Shown: piece by piece, positions 22,667-33,548 of the stretch
Layout: each line of letters opens with the position of its first letter
How positions within the stretch are numbered: the stretch's first letter is position 1
Assembly: GCA_018292915.2 (NCBI GenBank)
Contig: JACVVK020000291.1
Location: 301,501 to 365,500 of the forward strand
DNA length: 64,000 bases
Origin: Batillaria attramentaria
Lineage: Eukaryota > Mollusca > Gastropoda > Batillariidae
Direction: 5' to 3'
Translations under genes and position numbers: made by a program
Notes under the pieces: generated by a model
What the model saw: only the letters and a program-made list of their open reading frames with translations
Told to the model about the DNA's origin: nothing
Database searches by the model: none

Positions 22667-24752
22667 TCAATCCGTATCTTCAGCAGAACTGGAAAGGCCC
22701 GTGGTCTCTTCGTTCTGAGTTGTCTCATTCATCAGCGCAGATGATGCCTCGTCCTGATCCAGCTCAGCATCGGCCCCATATTCAAGTGGTTGTGGTTCTG
22801 CTTGCATTGCACGACGGTTTAAATTCATAACATGCATTTCCATCTCCAGCTGGTCGTTCCTCCTGCGTCTCCAAGCCGCAAGTAGAAACGAAAGGAGTCC
22901 AAGTCCAGATGCCGCTCCGACTACAGGCGCTAGTATATTGACAGTTTTTGCCGGAGGCTTAGAGGTACAGTTTGACGCTACAGCGACATGCAAGGAATCC
23001 TTTCCCACTTTGTTCTCGGCGTCACATCTGTACGTATCTACTCCTCCACAACTTGCGGGTGAATACACCGTGTATTGTCTCTCCAGCATCTCACCCCTTT
23101 GTTCTGCAGGTTTAGCTCCTTTCTGGATCCGACCACCCTTTAACGCGGTTGTGTTTGTACCGGCTAATAAAAACACCTCGAGGCTGTCTGGCAGTTTTGG
23201 GACGCCGGTGGCACGGCAAACAAGTGGTAAACGTTGAGACGGTGCGTTTGCTACAAAATTCCCCCGAGAGCCTCCGACTGTGAGGTGTGTGACTCTCACC
23301 CCTCCTGTCCATGTAAGAGTTATAGTAGGGTTGACTTTTCCACTTAAGTCAGAAGACTCGGGATTTACGAGTGTGCACTTCGGTGTGATAGTAATCCTGT
23401 TCTTAACTATTGTTTTGGGATCAGGTTGGTAAGTACACGTCGCCCCTGAATTGCCCTCGTTGCAGGTGACACCTTCCCATTTTACAGTTGGCCGGGGCTG
23501 TGCATTACGCGAGTGGCAGGTTAACTGAACTGTTTTAGAACCGTCCGCGCTCAGAGTGGTGTTCCCTATGATTTCCGTGTCGGCGTCCGATGGTCCATAA
23601 GCTACTCTAGGTGTGTACGTGATGGATTTGGTGTATGTTGGAAATCCGGGTTTTATCCACGACATTTGGCACATAAAGTCTTGGCCGTCACTCCGGCGAA
23701 CCGATGGAATAGAGAGAGTTGAGGTCAAATCCGATTCATCATTCTGTAGGTTCCAGCCGACAGCAGCTGGGGGATTTCCTGGCTTGTCGATCTTACAAGA
23801 GCACCTTAATGCTTTGTTCTCAACTATCCACTCCTTACAGTCGTGGCTCAGACTTCCCGGTACATCCTGTATAGCTGACTCGCAAAAGCCTCCACCGAAG
23901 TCCTTTGTGCACGTGCATTCGAAGTAATTACTGCGATCGGCTTGTGTACATGTTCCAGAATTCTGGCAAGGGGTGCTGTCGCACTCATTTATGTCAATGT
24001 TACAGGTATAACCTGTGAACCCAGGTTTACAGGTGCAGGTGAATCTGTTGATGTAATCCTGACAGGCTCCGCCATTTTCACACGGACGACTGGCACACTC
24101 ATCTATCTCAATTTCACAGTGTTGTCCCTCATATCCAGCTACACAATGACATTCGTACGGACCAAAGCATTTTACAGTACATGTGCCATCATTTATACAT
24201 GGATTGGAATCACAGTCAGTTTGGACTTCTTTGAGGCACATAAAAGGTCGAGGGGTCGTGCAATCTACCCTTTAACATATTGCCAAATTTATCCGCTCTG
24301 CTATTCTTCTCCTGAATAACACACATGCCCTCTGCGAAATTGTCAAGTTGATTGTAATTGAGTTTGATCTGGATGCTCTCGACTGCAAGTTCTCCTGTAA
24401 GAATGTTACGGTAGTTGCACGTGACCCGGAGAAAATTTCTACTAGATGTATTACATGTGTACCCGAAATAAGCCTCCTGATCTGGAAACGCTTCACACTT
24501 AGCAAACTGTACTCCGTACAGGTGAATGTTCTCTGGTGGTGCAGCAATTTCTGCTTCATATGTCTTGCACGTGTCGACTGCTTCGCGAAAATTCTTCTTT
24601 GGTTTGTACTGGAACCTGATACACTTCAACCACCCCCTATATGTAATTTTGTGATCAACGGCTTCGACAGTCTCTGACTCCGCGTGACTCTCTCTATGGC
24701 AGAAACTACTGAGCACTGTCAGGAACAGAATGGCAACCGCGTTCAACTGCAT
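22667..24752 (-). CDS. EGF-Ig single-pass membrane receptor-like protein, one frameshift
   Basis: The start at 24752 gives a signal peptide ([16 protein letters not shown], ending near residue 24), then a cysteine-containing N-terminal region of about 130 residues that I do not recognise. Three EGF modules follow; the second (IDECASRPC...[12 protein letters not shown]) and third ([11 protein letters not shown]) have calcium-binding-type starts. Next come about 300 residues of Ig-like sequence with paired cysteines and a late [10 protein letters not shown] motif. A transmembrane helix ([20 protein letters not shown]) precedes RRRR and a ~67-residue acidic tail. The architecture implies a cell-surface adhesion or recognition protein; the ligand is unknown. 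The frame shifts by one base at the A4 run 24242-24245 (T4 in the coding strand), between the N-terminal region and EGF1. There are no introns over 2.1 kb, which is unusual for such a protein and suggests a retrocopy or a single-exon gene. The frameshift may be real or a sequence error. Confidence 0.72.
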
Positions 24753-25088
24753 GGTTTGCCCTTGTCCGATTCAGGAATGCGCCTTGGTGTACGTAGTACA
24801 GTAGTATGAGTTTGTAGTACGAACTAGGTTTTCGCTATGTATGCACAGTTTCCCCTGTCAACTGAGCCGTCTGCAACACATCGCAACACAGACGCCTAAA
24901 GAAACATCAGATGGCGTCAAAAAGAAAGGCTTACTGCCACAGCAAATAAAAGCGACATAAAAGGGACAGAAACCACTTAACTTTGACAAAGGACGGCACA
25001 GGTCAACGTTTCGGCTCTCGCCTTCTTTAGGACATAAACAAATGGGACAACTTTAACAAACAAACAAAAGGTAACTCTGCGGACGTAC
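24753..25088. other. 5' flank of the EGF-Ig gene; possible old retroelement piece
   Basis: No TATA box was identified for the minus-strand gene. On the minus strand at about 25000-25032 there is AAGAAGGCGAGAGCCGAAAC, a word pattern seen in Penelope-like and other retroelement ends. See findings. Confidence 0.3.
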
Positions 25089-25137
25089 TGACATACACGG
25101 CGCGGAAAAAAAAAAAATTCCCGCGCCGTGTATGTCA
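25089..25137. repeat. Hairpin with 17-bp perfect arms
   Basis: Arms TGACATACACGGCGCGG and its reverse complement flank a 15-bp A-rich loop. Confidence 0.95.
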
Positions 25138-25190
25138 CGTTCCCTTCGGTCTTCATCCGATACCCTGATATTCAGAACCCCACGTACTAA

Positions 25191-25274
25191 CTCTTTGACG
25201 ACGGAGCGCAATTTCTGACACACGATTTCCTATAGGAAATCGTGTGTCAGAAATTGCGCTCCGTCGTCAAAGAG
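25191..25274. repeat. Perfect 84-bp palindrome without spacer
   Basis: The 42-bp left arm starts CTCTTTGACGACGGAGCGCA and the right arm (25233-25274) is its exact reverse complement. The centre is TTCCTATAGGAA. Confidence 0.96.
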
Positions 25275-25275
25275 C

Positions 25276-25352
25276 TAAACTTTCTTAGCCTGGAATTCTC
25301 TGCCTCTTTCGCTCCGCCAGTCAACCTCCCTCGAAACCTTCAAAACAAATCT
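25276..25352 (+). pseudogene. LINE RT C-terminal remnant
   Basis: One frame reads AWNSLPLSLRQSTSLETFK, the characteristic C-terminal motif of CR1/L2-type ORF2 proteins (compare VWNALPVTIRDLPTLTQFK in the LINE at 60.7 kb). It is cut off on the right by the start of H copy D. Confidence 0.65.
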
Positions 25353-25354
25353 AA

Positions 25355-26766
25355 CTAGAGAGGCAAAAGCCTCCACGGCTCCCTTGTGACAGGGGTCAAG
25401 GTCATTCAAAAGAGTATGTTTGTAAAATTCTTATCACTATCTATCATCAAGCCAAGTAAGGTGTCTCTGGTGTTCTTAGTTCCTGGCAATATTTCACTTT
25501 TCCCCCAAAACTGACTATATAACCTTGACCTTGGGTGAAGGTCATTCAAATAAGATATCAATGTCTATCATTACACCAAGTTGGATGCCTCTAGTATTTG
25601 TAGTTTCTCCAAAAACAGTAGTATTGAAATTCACAACAGACAGCTTTTATGACCTTGACCTTGAGTCAAGGTCATTTAAAGTGGTATGAATATATTGGTC
25701 TTATCAATGTCTATTAGCATGCCAAGTTTGGCGCCTCTGCTGTTTGTTGTTTCTGAGAAAATGCCAATGTTACGGTTTCACAGAAATAGCTTGTACGGCC
25801 TTGACCTTTACACAAGGCTATTGAATACATGTATATCTGTAAAGTTCTTATCAATGTCTATCACCATGTAAAGTTTAAAACCTCTGGTTTATGTAGATTC
25901 CAAGAAAATGCCAATGCAAAATTTTAAAACAGACAGCTTTGGTGACCTTGACCTTTAGTCAAGGTCATTCAATATGATATATTTTTAAAGGTCTTACGGC
26001 TGTCTATAGGCATGCCAAATTTGGTGCCTCTGCTTTTTGTAGATTCTGAGAAAATGCCCATGTTAAGGTTTACTGTGGAAATGCGGAAAATAGCTTGTAT
26101 AGCCTTGACCTTGGTACAAGGCCATTGAATACATGTACATCTGTAAAGTTCTTATCAATGTCTATCATCATGCAAAGTTTAAAACCTCCCGTTTTTGTAG
26201 ATTCCAAGAAAATGCCAATGCAAAATTGTCAAACAGCCTTAGTGACCTTGACCTTGAGTCAAGGTCATTCAAAATGATATATTTTGAAAGGTCTTATGGT
26301 TGTCTATCAGCATGCCAAGTTTGGTGCCTGTGCTATTTGTAGATTCTTAGAAAATGCCAATGTTAAGGTTTTCTACGGAAATGCGGAAAATAGCTTGTCT
26401 GGCCTTGACCTTCACACAAGACCATTAAATACATGTATATCTGTAAAGTTCTTATCAATGTCTATCATCATGCAAAGTTTAAAACCTCTGGTATTTGTAG
26501 ACTCCAAGAAAATGCCAACGTAAAATTTTCAAATAGACAGCTTTAGTGACCTTGACCTTGAGTCAAGGTCATTCAAAATGATCTATTTTGAAAGGTCTTA
26601 CGGCTATCTATCGGCATGCCAAGTTTGGTGACTCTGCTGTTTGTAGATTCTTAGAAAATGCCAATGTTAAGGTTTACTGCGGACACACAGACAGACAGAC
26701 ACACACACAGACAGACGACGGAGGGTTATAACATAGACTCCCATTGTTACACAAGGGAGCCAAAAA
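25355..26766 (-). mobile_element. Family H copy D, full length
   Basis: Left end CTAGAGAGGCAAAAGCCTCC, right end ACACAAGGGAGCCAAAAA. It contains about eight internal cores and a short (ACAG)/(CA) tract at 26685-26718. One unit is interrupted by a small duplication (GGAAATGCGGAAAATAGC occurs twice). Confidence 0.82.
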
Positions 26767-26865
26767 CCTACCTGTTTTCATCTTAAAGCACCGTCTAACC
26801 TCGATTTGGTTTTTGACGTCATTGTTTCATCTCCGCCGAAGACATCCTATGGGGCGCCATTAGCA

Positions 26866-27175
26866 ACAAACTTATAGGGCGCCATTTGCACCAAACCGCT
26901 TGGACTTTAATGCTCGGGTCGTGAGTTCGTATCCCGGCTGGGGCCAAATATTTGTGCTGGCTTTTTCATCGTTGTCCCGTCTTTGATATCACCAGTATGT
27001 GGTGGAAAAGGACGTTAAACCCTCAAACACCCACCCATCCCCGCACCAAACCGCGCATATGTTGAAAAACCGAGTTTAACACGAAAAACCTGATTTTTCT
27101 ACAAAACCCTGTTGTTTTTCAAGAAAAAAACGAGCTTTTTTGATAAACTCGGTTTTTCGTGTTAAAGCCCAACTA
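26866..27175. repeat. Left arm of a long inverted pair, with SINE insertion
   Basis: GGCGCCATTTGCACCAAACCG followed by AAAAACCGAGTTTAACACG words recurs in reverse complement at 30610-30806. The arm is itself rich in inverted AAACTCGGTTTTTC words and can fold back locally. The two arms may be the ends of one ~3.9-kb element or two separate copies of one repeat. Confidence 0.65.
26900..27042 (+). mobile_element. 5'-truncated type 1 SINE with 12-bp target duplication
   Basis: It begins inside the tRNA-like head (TTGGACTTTAATGCTCGGG), keeps the B-box-like GAGTTCGTATCCC, and ends with GGACGTTAAACCCTCAAACACC. GCACCAAACCGC flanks it on both sides (26888-26899 and 27043-27054), a clear target-site duplication of the kind made by LINE machinery. 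Confidence 0.88.
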
Positions 27176-27462
27176 AACAGAATTTTGTGAAATGAACGCT
27201 ATTTAAAACAACGTTCTGTCGCTAGGCCGTTCTGCTATTATTCAGTCCCCAACACCGAAGAAGCCCAGAGGCTGTTTTCATCCGTTAGAGCCGCTGAAAA
27301 AGTGCCCTGGGTAAGTAGGTGATCGCCTTGCACAGCTCTCGTTGACTGAAGTCAAGTTTGTTGCGCATAGCATAGCAACGTGATTCTGCCGGGAATCTGC
27401 AGCAGCACTGGGTTTCTTATCAGCTCAGTCGGAAGAGAAGTATGACAGTCTTGTGTCTTTTT

Positions 27463-27675
27463 AAGTTGTTTCTCTATAGAGAAACAACTTTATGAGACGG
27501 GGCAGATTTTGCTGCGCGCAGCAGCAAGTTTCAGTGATACAAAACAAGACTGTGACGTTTCTCCACACAATAATACTTTCACGCACATAGTGACGTAACG
27601 AAACCTGCGTCATAGACACTTGACGTGCACACTATGCTGCTGCGTTCTTTTTGGCGGGAGTTGTGAGACGTGTGT

Positions 27676-27709
<34 letters not shown>

Positions 27710-29037
27710 ACGGATGTAATGATGGCTATCTCCTAAACCACCTCGATGGAGGCCTTTTTACTTTGAGATAAAATGGGAAATCACCTTCTCCAGACCTACC
27801 TTTCACGATTTTTAGCCTGCCGCATTTTCAAGAGTTATCGCCGATTTTAAAAAATCGGTCGTGTTACGAATTTTTTCGAAAAAGGTGTTCAAATTCCTTC
27901 ATTTTCTAGACTTTGGAAGTTTACCCAATCACACTGCCTGTATTCGTGCTACAGCTCTGTAGCTCTGACTGGTTTTGTGCAAAAAAAATATTTTCGAGGT
28001 AGGGGTGGTTTGCACATAAGATCAAATATCTATGAAAAGACTACTGCAAATTACTTATCATCCCGGCGTTTTTGTCTAGTGTGACAACTGCACATATGAC
28101 AGGAACTACTGCACTATTATAGCTTTAGCATTTAGAATAACTGAACTTTTAGATAAACATAACTTTTTCAAGTTTCTGCGAAAAGCACCGGTCAAAAGAG
28201 TTCCAAATTTTCGATTTCATAAGTACAATACAAGGTATTCTAGTCCATGTTTCACCAGCCCTCTAGATCTTCCAGATTTTATGTAAAAATTAATTCAGCC
28301 AGGGAAGTCACAAAAGCAACAGGGAAATTACAAGACATGCACAAGCATCATCTGTCATACCACCAGTGTGAAGCTGACGTCAAACGCTTAGTTCCCAGAC
28401 AAAATAAGCAAGTATCGTCACTGCCTCCGACATTTCACCAGCCCTCTAGATCTTCCAGATTTCATGTGAAAAATAATTTAATCGGGGAAGCCACAAAGCC
28501 AACAGGGAAATCACAAGACATAAACAAGCTTCCTCAGACGATCGCAGTGCTAGAGACTGACGTCAAAATGTTTAGTTCGCGGAACTGACGTCATCTCTCC
28601 GTCTGTGTATGACGACCTGCCTGAGGCTGACGTCAAATGTTTAGTTCACGGAACTGACGTCTCTCTCTCTCTCTCTCTGGGGAGCCAGGGTAGCCGAATG
28701 GTAGAGCGTTGGACTTTCAATGCTCGGGTCGAGAGTTCGAATCCCGGCTTGGGCCAAATATTTGTGCTGGCCTTTCTCTCGTTGCCCCGTCTTTGATATC
28801 ACCCTTACGTGGTGGAAAAGGACGTTAAACTCCTAAACAAACTCTCTCTCTCTCTCTCGCTCTCCCCCCACCCGGCCCCACCCCAGTCACGTGACTAATC
28901 GGTCGAGGTCGTAGAGGATCTAGTGTCATTGGTAGAACATGGAGAGGGGAGAACCGGCAACAATAACAACAAAACAGACAAAATAAAATGAAATTTGGAG
29001 AAACAACTTTGTAGGACGGGGCCGTTCCTCCTTGTTT
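27463..29037 (+). mobile_element. Family X copy 3, longest copy
   Basis: It starts with the perfect 28-bp palindrome (27463-27490), then AACTTTATGAGACGGGGCAG. It ends near AACAACTTTGTAGGACGGGG and CCGTTCCTCCTTGTTT. Inside are a GT tract (27677-27709), a diverged internal duplication containing CACCAGCCCTCTAGATCTTCC (about 28245 and 28435), four TGACGTCA sites, and a type 1 SINE. No coding frame is convincing. Confidence 0.75.
28681..28840 (+). mobile_element. tRNA-derived SINE (type 1) within X copy 3
   Basis: It has the same position in X and the same head as the block at 13601, with B-box GAGTTCGAATCCC and tail GGAAAAGGACGTTAAACTCC. Its shared position shows it was in X before the copies separated. 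Confidence 0.8.
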
Positions 29038-30609
29038 GTTGTAAACCTGTGCTCTGGGCCGTGCACAAACAACTACGGTGCCGACAACCCTAGTCTGGAA
29101 GGAATGGAGAGTGAACGAGTCGATAGGTCGGCCCAGCGAAGACGGCCGCTACGTGATTTGCGGGCACGGAAACGAGTAAGATCTTCTATTTTTTTCTCAT
29201 TTGAATCTCACGTCCAGCGGTCTTTGACCGAACCAAATCTTAACTAACACCAGGTATCCCTGTTTGTTTCACAAACGATAGACACGCGTTTGTTTTCAGA
29301 AATATCGTTCAAGTCCAAACGGACTGTCAGTTTGAGCTGTGCTAGATCTGTATGCGTTGTGTAACACCCTTCTTCCAAGTGAACTCATTCGAAACTTATA
29401 TATTTTTACCGACGACGCACAGCCTCACATTCCTGCCTTGTACTTGCAAGTCCGCTGATTACTTCTGTTGCCCAATCAGTCTGAACACAGGAGAAACCAG
29501 TATGGTCGGTGATGCCGATGAGAAAATTTTAGTTTGGCGTATGTGGGGAAACACATCGCATGAGTTGAGAATCCTTGCTGAGGCATAGACTCAGCACCAT
29601 GACCCCCCCCCCCCCCCCCCCCTTTTTTTTTTCTCCACCATGGAGAGAGACAAATTTTAAAGGCAATTCAGTCAGTCCACAGTGAGAGAGAGAGAGAGAG
29701 AGAGATTTCGTCACAGCCACTCCAGTGGACGTTTTGATTTCGCCCTTAGCTGCACTGGCGTTACAAGTCTGAAAATTATCTGTACTGGCACACACAGGAC
29801 TTTTGAAAGAAATCTGCGAAACTGTTTTCTTTGCACAAAAGGCTCATCCTGTTGCTATCCACCCCATGATATTGCAGATTAAAACCCTTCGGCACGCAGT
29901 CTTGTTATTCGGTCGGTGCGTCAGCCGCTTTCCAAATATTAAGCAACTAAAAGTTATGAAAAATAATGAGGATGTCAACCAGAATTGAGGTTCTGCAAAT
30001 ATGCCCACAATGTCTTTTGAGCGAAGCGTAAAAGAACGAAGCAAGCTAATCAAAGACAACAACAGGTCGAGTTCTTCGCGATCCTCTTGAGTATGCGTCA
30101 GATATGTCACGTGACACTTTCAAGAGATCATCGCGTTCCTACAGCAATCATGTTTGAATATGTGTGCGTTTCTATTGGCAGATACAAAGAACGGTTTTTG
30201 AAGTACACTTTCTTTAGCATTACAATCAGTTCATAAAACATCTTTAAAACTGGCTGCTCGAACTTTGCACTGGCTGTAGTGTAGTTAACATGTTAGTAAA
30301 TTGCTGGTCCTCCCAAAAATATGTCTGTTTCGTCTCAGTGCATTCACGGAGATGACAAAAGCAGCTACAGCAAATTTTGTCCAGCCTTCGTCCGTTCTCA
30401 AAATGGTACCAAACCTTCTTTTACTTCACAAACTTTCACTCCATATGCTCCATCCTTTGTTAGTCACAAAAAAATCACTAGTTTGGCGTTTCACTATAGG
30501 CGCAAGAAAGTTTTCCGCTCCACTAGTTCTCGTTGTCACATCTCGTAAAGGGGGAGAACTCAGTCACACGTCGTCCAATGAGAAGACATTTCAGGATTTC
30601 AAGATGGCG
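29038..30609. other. No gene recognised
   Basis: Open frames up to about 127 codons lack motifs. A C19 tract joined to a T tract lies at 29603-29632 and a (GA)n tract near 29683-29705. This is the internal part of the pair of inverted arms, so it may be element DNA. Confidence 0.4.
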
Positions 30610-30806
30610 GACAAGATGGCTGCTAAAAACCGAGCTTATCATGAAAACTCGGTGTTTTATTTTTCAAAAACCGGGTTTTTGTAGAAAAACTCTGGTTTTT
30701 ATGTTAAACTCGGTTTTTCTGAAAACGGCGGCGAGAAAAACCGGGTTTATCGTGTTGAACTCGGTTTTTCACAAATATCCGGTTTGGTGCAAATGGCGCC
30801 CCATAA
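30610..30806. repeat. Right arm of the long inverted pair
   Basis: Reverse complement of the arm at 26866-27175 without the SINE. It ends CCGGTTTGGTGCAAATGGCG. Confidence 0.65.
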
Positions 30807-30964
30807 AGATCTGACGAAATCCGCGAGATATATTTAATGTGCAAACTTCGATCGATCGTGAGACCGATCTGCCGGGGCCGATTCTGGTGGTCAAACGCAT
30901 ACACACCGCACCAATTTCACTTCTCAAGATAGCTGATGGTTAAAAAAAAAAAAAAAAAAAAAAA

Positions 30965-31320
30965 GCAAGCAGAAGCCTCCATGGCTCCCTTGTGACACAG
31001 GTCAAGGTCGTTCACAAAAGTATGTTTGTAAAGCTCTTATCACTATCCATTATCATGCTAAGTAAAGTGTCTGGCGCTCTGAATTCCTGGCAATATTACA
31101 ATTTTCCCCGAAACAGTTTGTACAGCCTTGACCTTTGGTCAAGGTCATTCAAATGAGATCTCAAAGTCTATCATCATGCTAAGTTTGATGCCTCTAGCAT
31201 TTGTAGTTCCTCCGAAAACAATAATGTTAAAATTCACAACAGACAGCTTTAATGACCTTGACCTTCAGTCAAGGTCATTCAGAAAGGTAGGTTTCATTGC
31301 TGTCTATCATCATGCCTCAT
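30965..31320 (-). mobile_element. Family H fragment E
   Basis: It has AGAAGCCTCCATGGCTCCC without the CTAG tip, preceded by a poly(A) tract (about 30940-30964). Two internal cores remain. It stops at 31320, where a LINE 3' end begins. Confidence 0.8.
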
Positions 31321-31400
31321 CAGGCCCATTTGAAGACCTACCTCTTTAGGCAAGCTTTCGAGCTGTAGACCGACCACTGTTTCATCGGCACTCAGTGTGT

Positions 31401-31465
<65 letters not shown>

Positions 31466-31535
31466 CGCAAAGAGTGTTTCGTCGAAAACAGATAGGCGCT
31501 ATATAAACTGTATTCATTATTTTTTTTTTTTTTAT
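31321..31535 (+). mobile_element. 5'-truncated LINE 3' end, same family as the LINE at 60.7 kb
   Basis: GGCCCATTTGAAGACCTACC, then a (GT)n tract (31401-31463), then GCGCTATATAAACTGTATTC and a T tract. It is collinear with the last part of the minus-strand LINE at 60.51-62.62 kb, including the last codons of its RT. Confidence 0.88.
31401..31463 (+). repeat. (GT)n microsatellite in a LINE 3' UTR
   Basis: About 31 GT units at the same place as the (CA)n of the related LINE on the opposite strand. Confidence 0.97.
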
Positions 31536-32401
31536 CCTCTGGCTGGAACAGTCATGCTTGCAAATTTTATTATTATTAGGAAAGAGAACAAGGCATTGTC
31601 TCCCTCCATTCAAGACTTTCCCCACTGGTGGAATACTTGGCTTACGTCAACCAACACTGTGAAGCAGTATCCAGCTGTATTTTGTTTTTGTTTGTTTTAT
31701 TGAAGACAAGAGACGTTTATAAACATAGTCATACATGGTCTTATCTATTTTGTGAAATATAAGGGAAACTTTTGAGTGATTGAAATCACTGCTTGTCAAT
31801 GCATTATGGTGCGTGTGGTCAGTGAGCGCGGACAGTACCCTCACTTAAAGGGCTGTAACTCTTGGTGCAACCCTGCCGATTTTTGGGAACAATGATCTAA
31901 TGTGCTCAGCACACCCCAAGGTTCATTTTTAAACTGGTCTAATAGAGTCGCCGGGGGAGTGCACGGTAACCGACCTCACCTTTTCCACTAATGGAAACAA
32001 CATAAAAAAGGGGGCGGAGGGTAAAATACGGCAAGCACTATTACACAGCTGCTGTACTTTTTAAACTTTACACAATCACTGTCACATAACTAGTAATCCA
32101 GTGTGTAAAATTGTACGTGCAGTTTTGCTTTCCAGGGACAAGGTCGGTGTAAACTAACATGCATAATCAAACGCAAAACAGTAATGGGAAACGTTGAATC
32201 TGAACAGATGATTTAAGTCCATCCCATACAAATCAAGACTCTCATCTTTTTTGTCCCTGTACTGTACTAACATTGGCTGTCAAGATAAGAGCATTACATG
32301 TTTGCCAGCGGGAGCGGGAAAAACAGAAACATGGTTCAAACTGAAAATGTTGCCACTTCACATTGTCAGACTCTTGACGTCAATGGCACCATGCGCATCA
32401 C
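31536..32401. other. No gene recognised
   Basis: Short frames without motifs. Apparently unique DNA up to the next element. Confidence 0.4.
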
Positions 32402-32406
32402 GTTTG

Positions 32407-33495
32407 CAGTGGCGTCGGAAGATGTTCAGGGCTGGGGGGGCACAACTGGCCATCGACGGCGCGGAGCGCCTAGCCGAAGGCGCGAAGCGCCGAGCTATCT
32501 AGGGGGGTCCGGGGGCATGCCCCCCCGGAAAATTTTTAAAAATTAGAAGCAAATCTGTGCAATCTGGCGCATTCTGGGCGTGTTTATGGGTGGATTTCTA
32601 TAAGCAAAATTTAGGTGTGAAAGACATACAAACTATTCACAAGAAGTGAGGATGGGGGTGGCGAGGAAGAGAAATAGCTTGCTCTCTCTCCCGCCTGCTA
32701 ATGAATGCTACCATTCCCTGAAGGGGGGTGGGGGGGGGGGGGGCACGGAAAAAAGGGGATTGCTCTTTGGGCCCCCGTCTCATTGGGCCCCCATGTCATT
32801 GGACCCCCACACTTTTTTTTGTTGTTGTTGTTGTTTGTAGCCAATAATTAAGAAAACGTGTCATTGGGCCCCCGTCTCTTTGGGCCCCCGTCTCATTGGG
32901 CCCCCCGTCTCATTGGACCCCCACACTTTTTTTGTTTATAGCAAATAATTAAGAAAACGTGTCATTGGGCCCCCGTCTCATTGGGCCCCCATCTCATTGG
33001 GCCCCCACACTTTTTTTTTTAGCAAAATAAATAAGAAAACGTGTCATTGGGCATGATCATGTGTGTGATTTTCTCGTTTCACATGTACAGTGGAAGTGTT
33101 TTCAGTTGTGTATGATGATTCTGCCTCAAAGTAAAATCACAGAATAAACAATATAATCGTGTACCTACTTTGTATGTGTATACAATATATCTATTGGGAT
33201 TTATGACAGGGGAGTCGCACACGGGAGGGACGGGGAGGCCATGGGTTCACCAAGTTTTTTTTCCTCCTCTACCAAGACCAAGTTGAGGTAACAGACACTT
33301 TAAACATGACTAAACTTCCTCCAACTCATTCAAGGGGCTGAACTCTGCCTTTTGGATAAGACGGGGGCCCAATGACATGGGGGCCCAATGACACAGGGGC
33401 TTAAAGACATCATCCCGGAAAAAGTCTTCGAGTTTAATTTTCCAACACCTTGCTCTGGAACTTACCTCTTTCCAAAATGCACACACGCACGCACG

Positions 33496-33548
<53 letters not shown>

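Noticed and set aside
28681..28755. tRNA gene candidates (also 13601 and 49975)
   Set aside because: A and B boxes are good but the acceptor stems do not pair, and each is followed by a SINE body.
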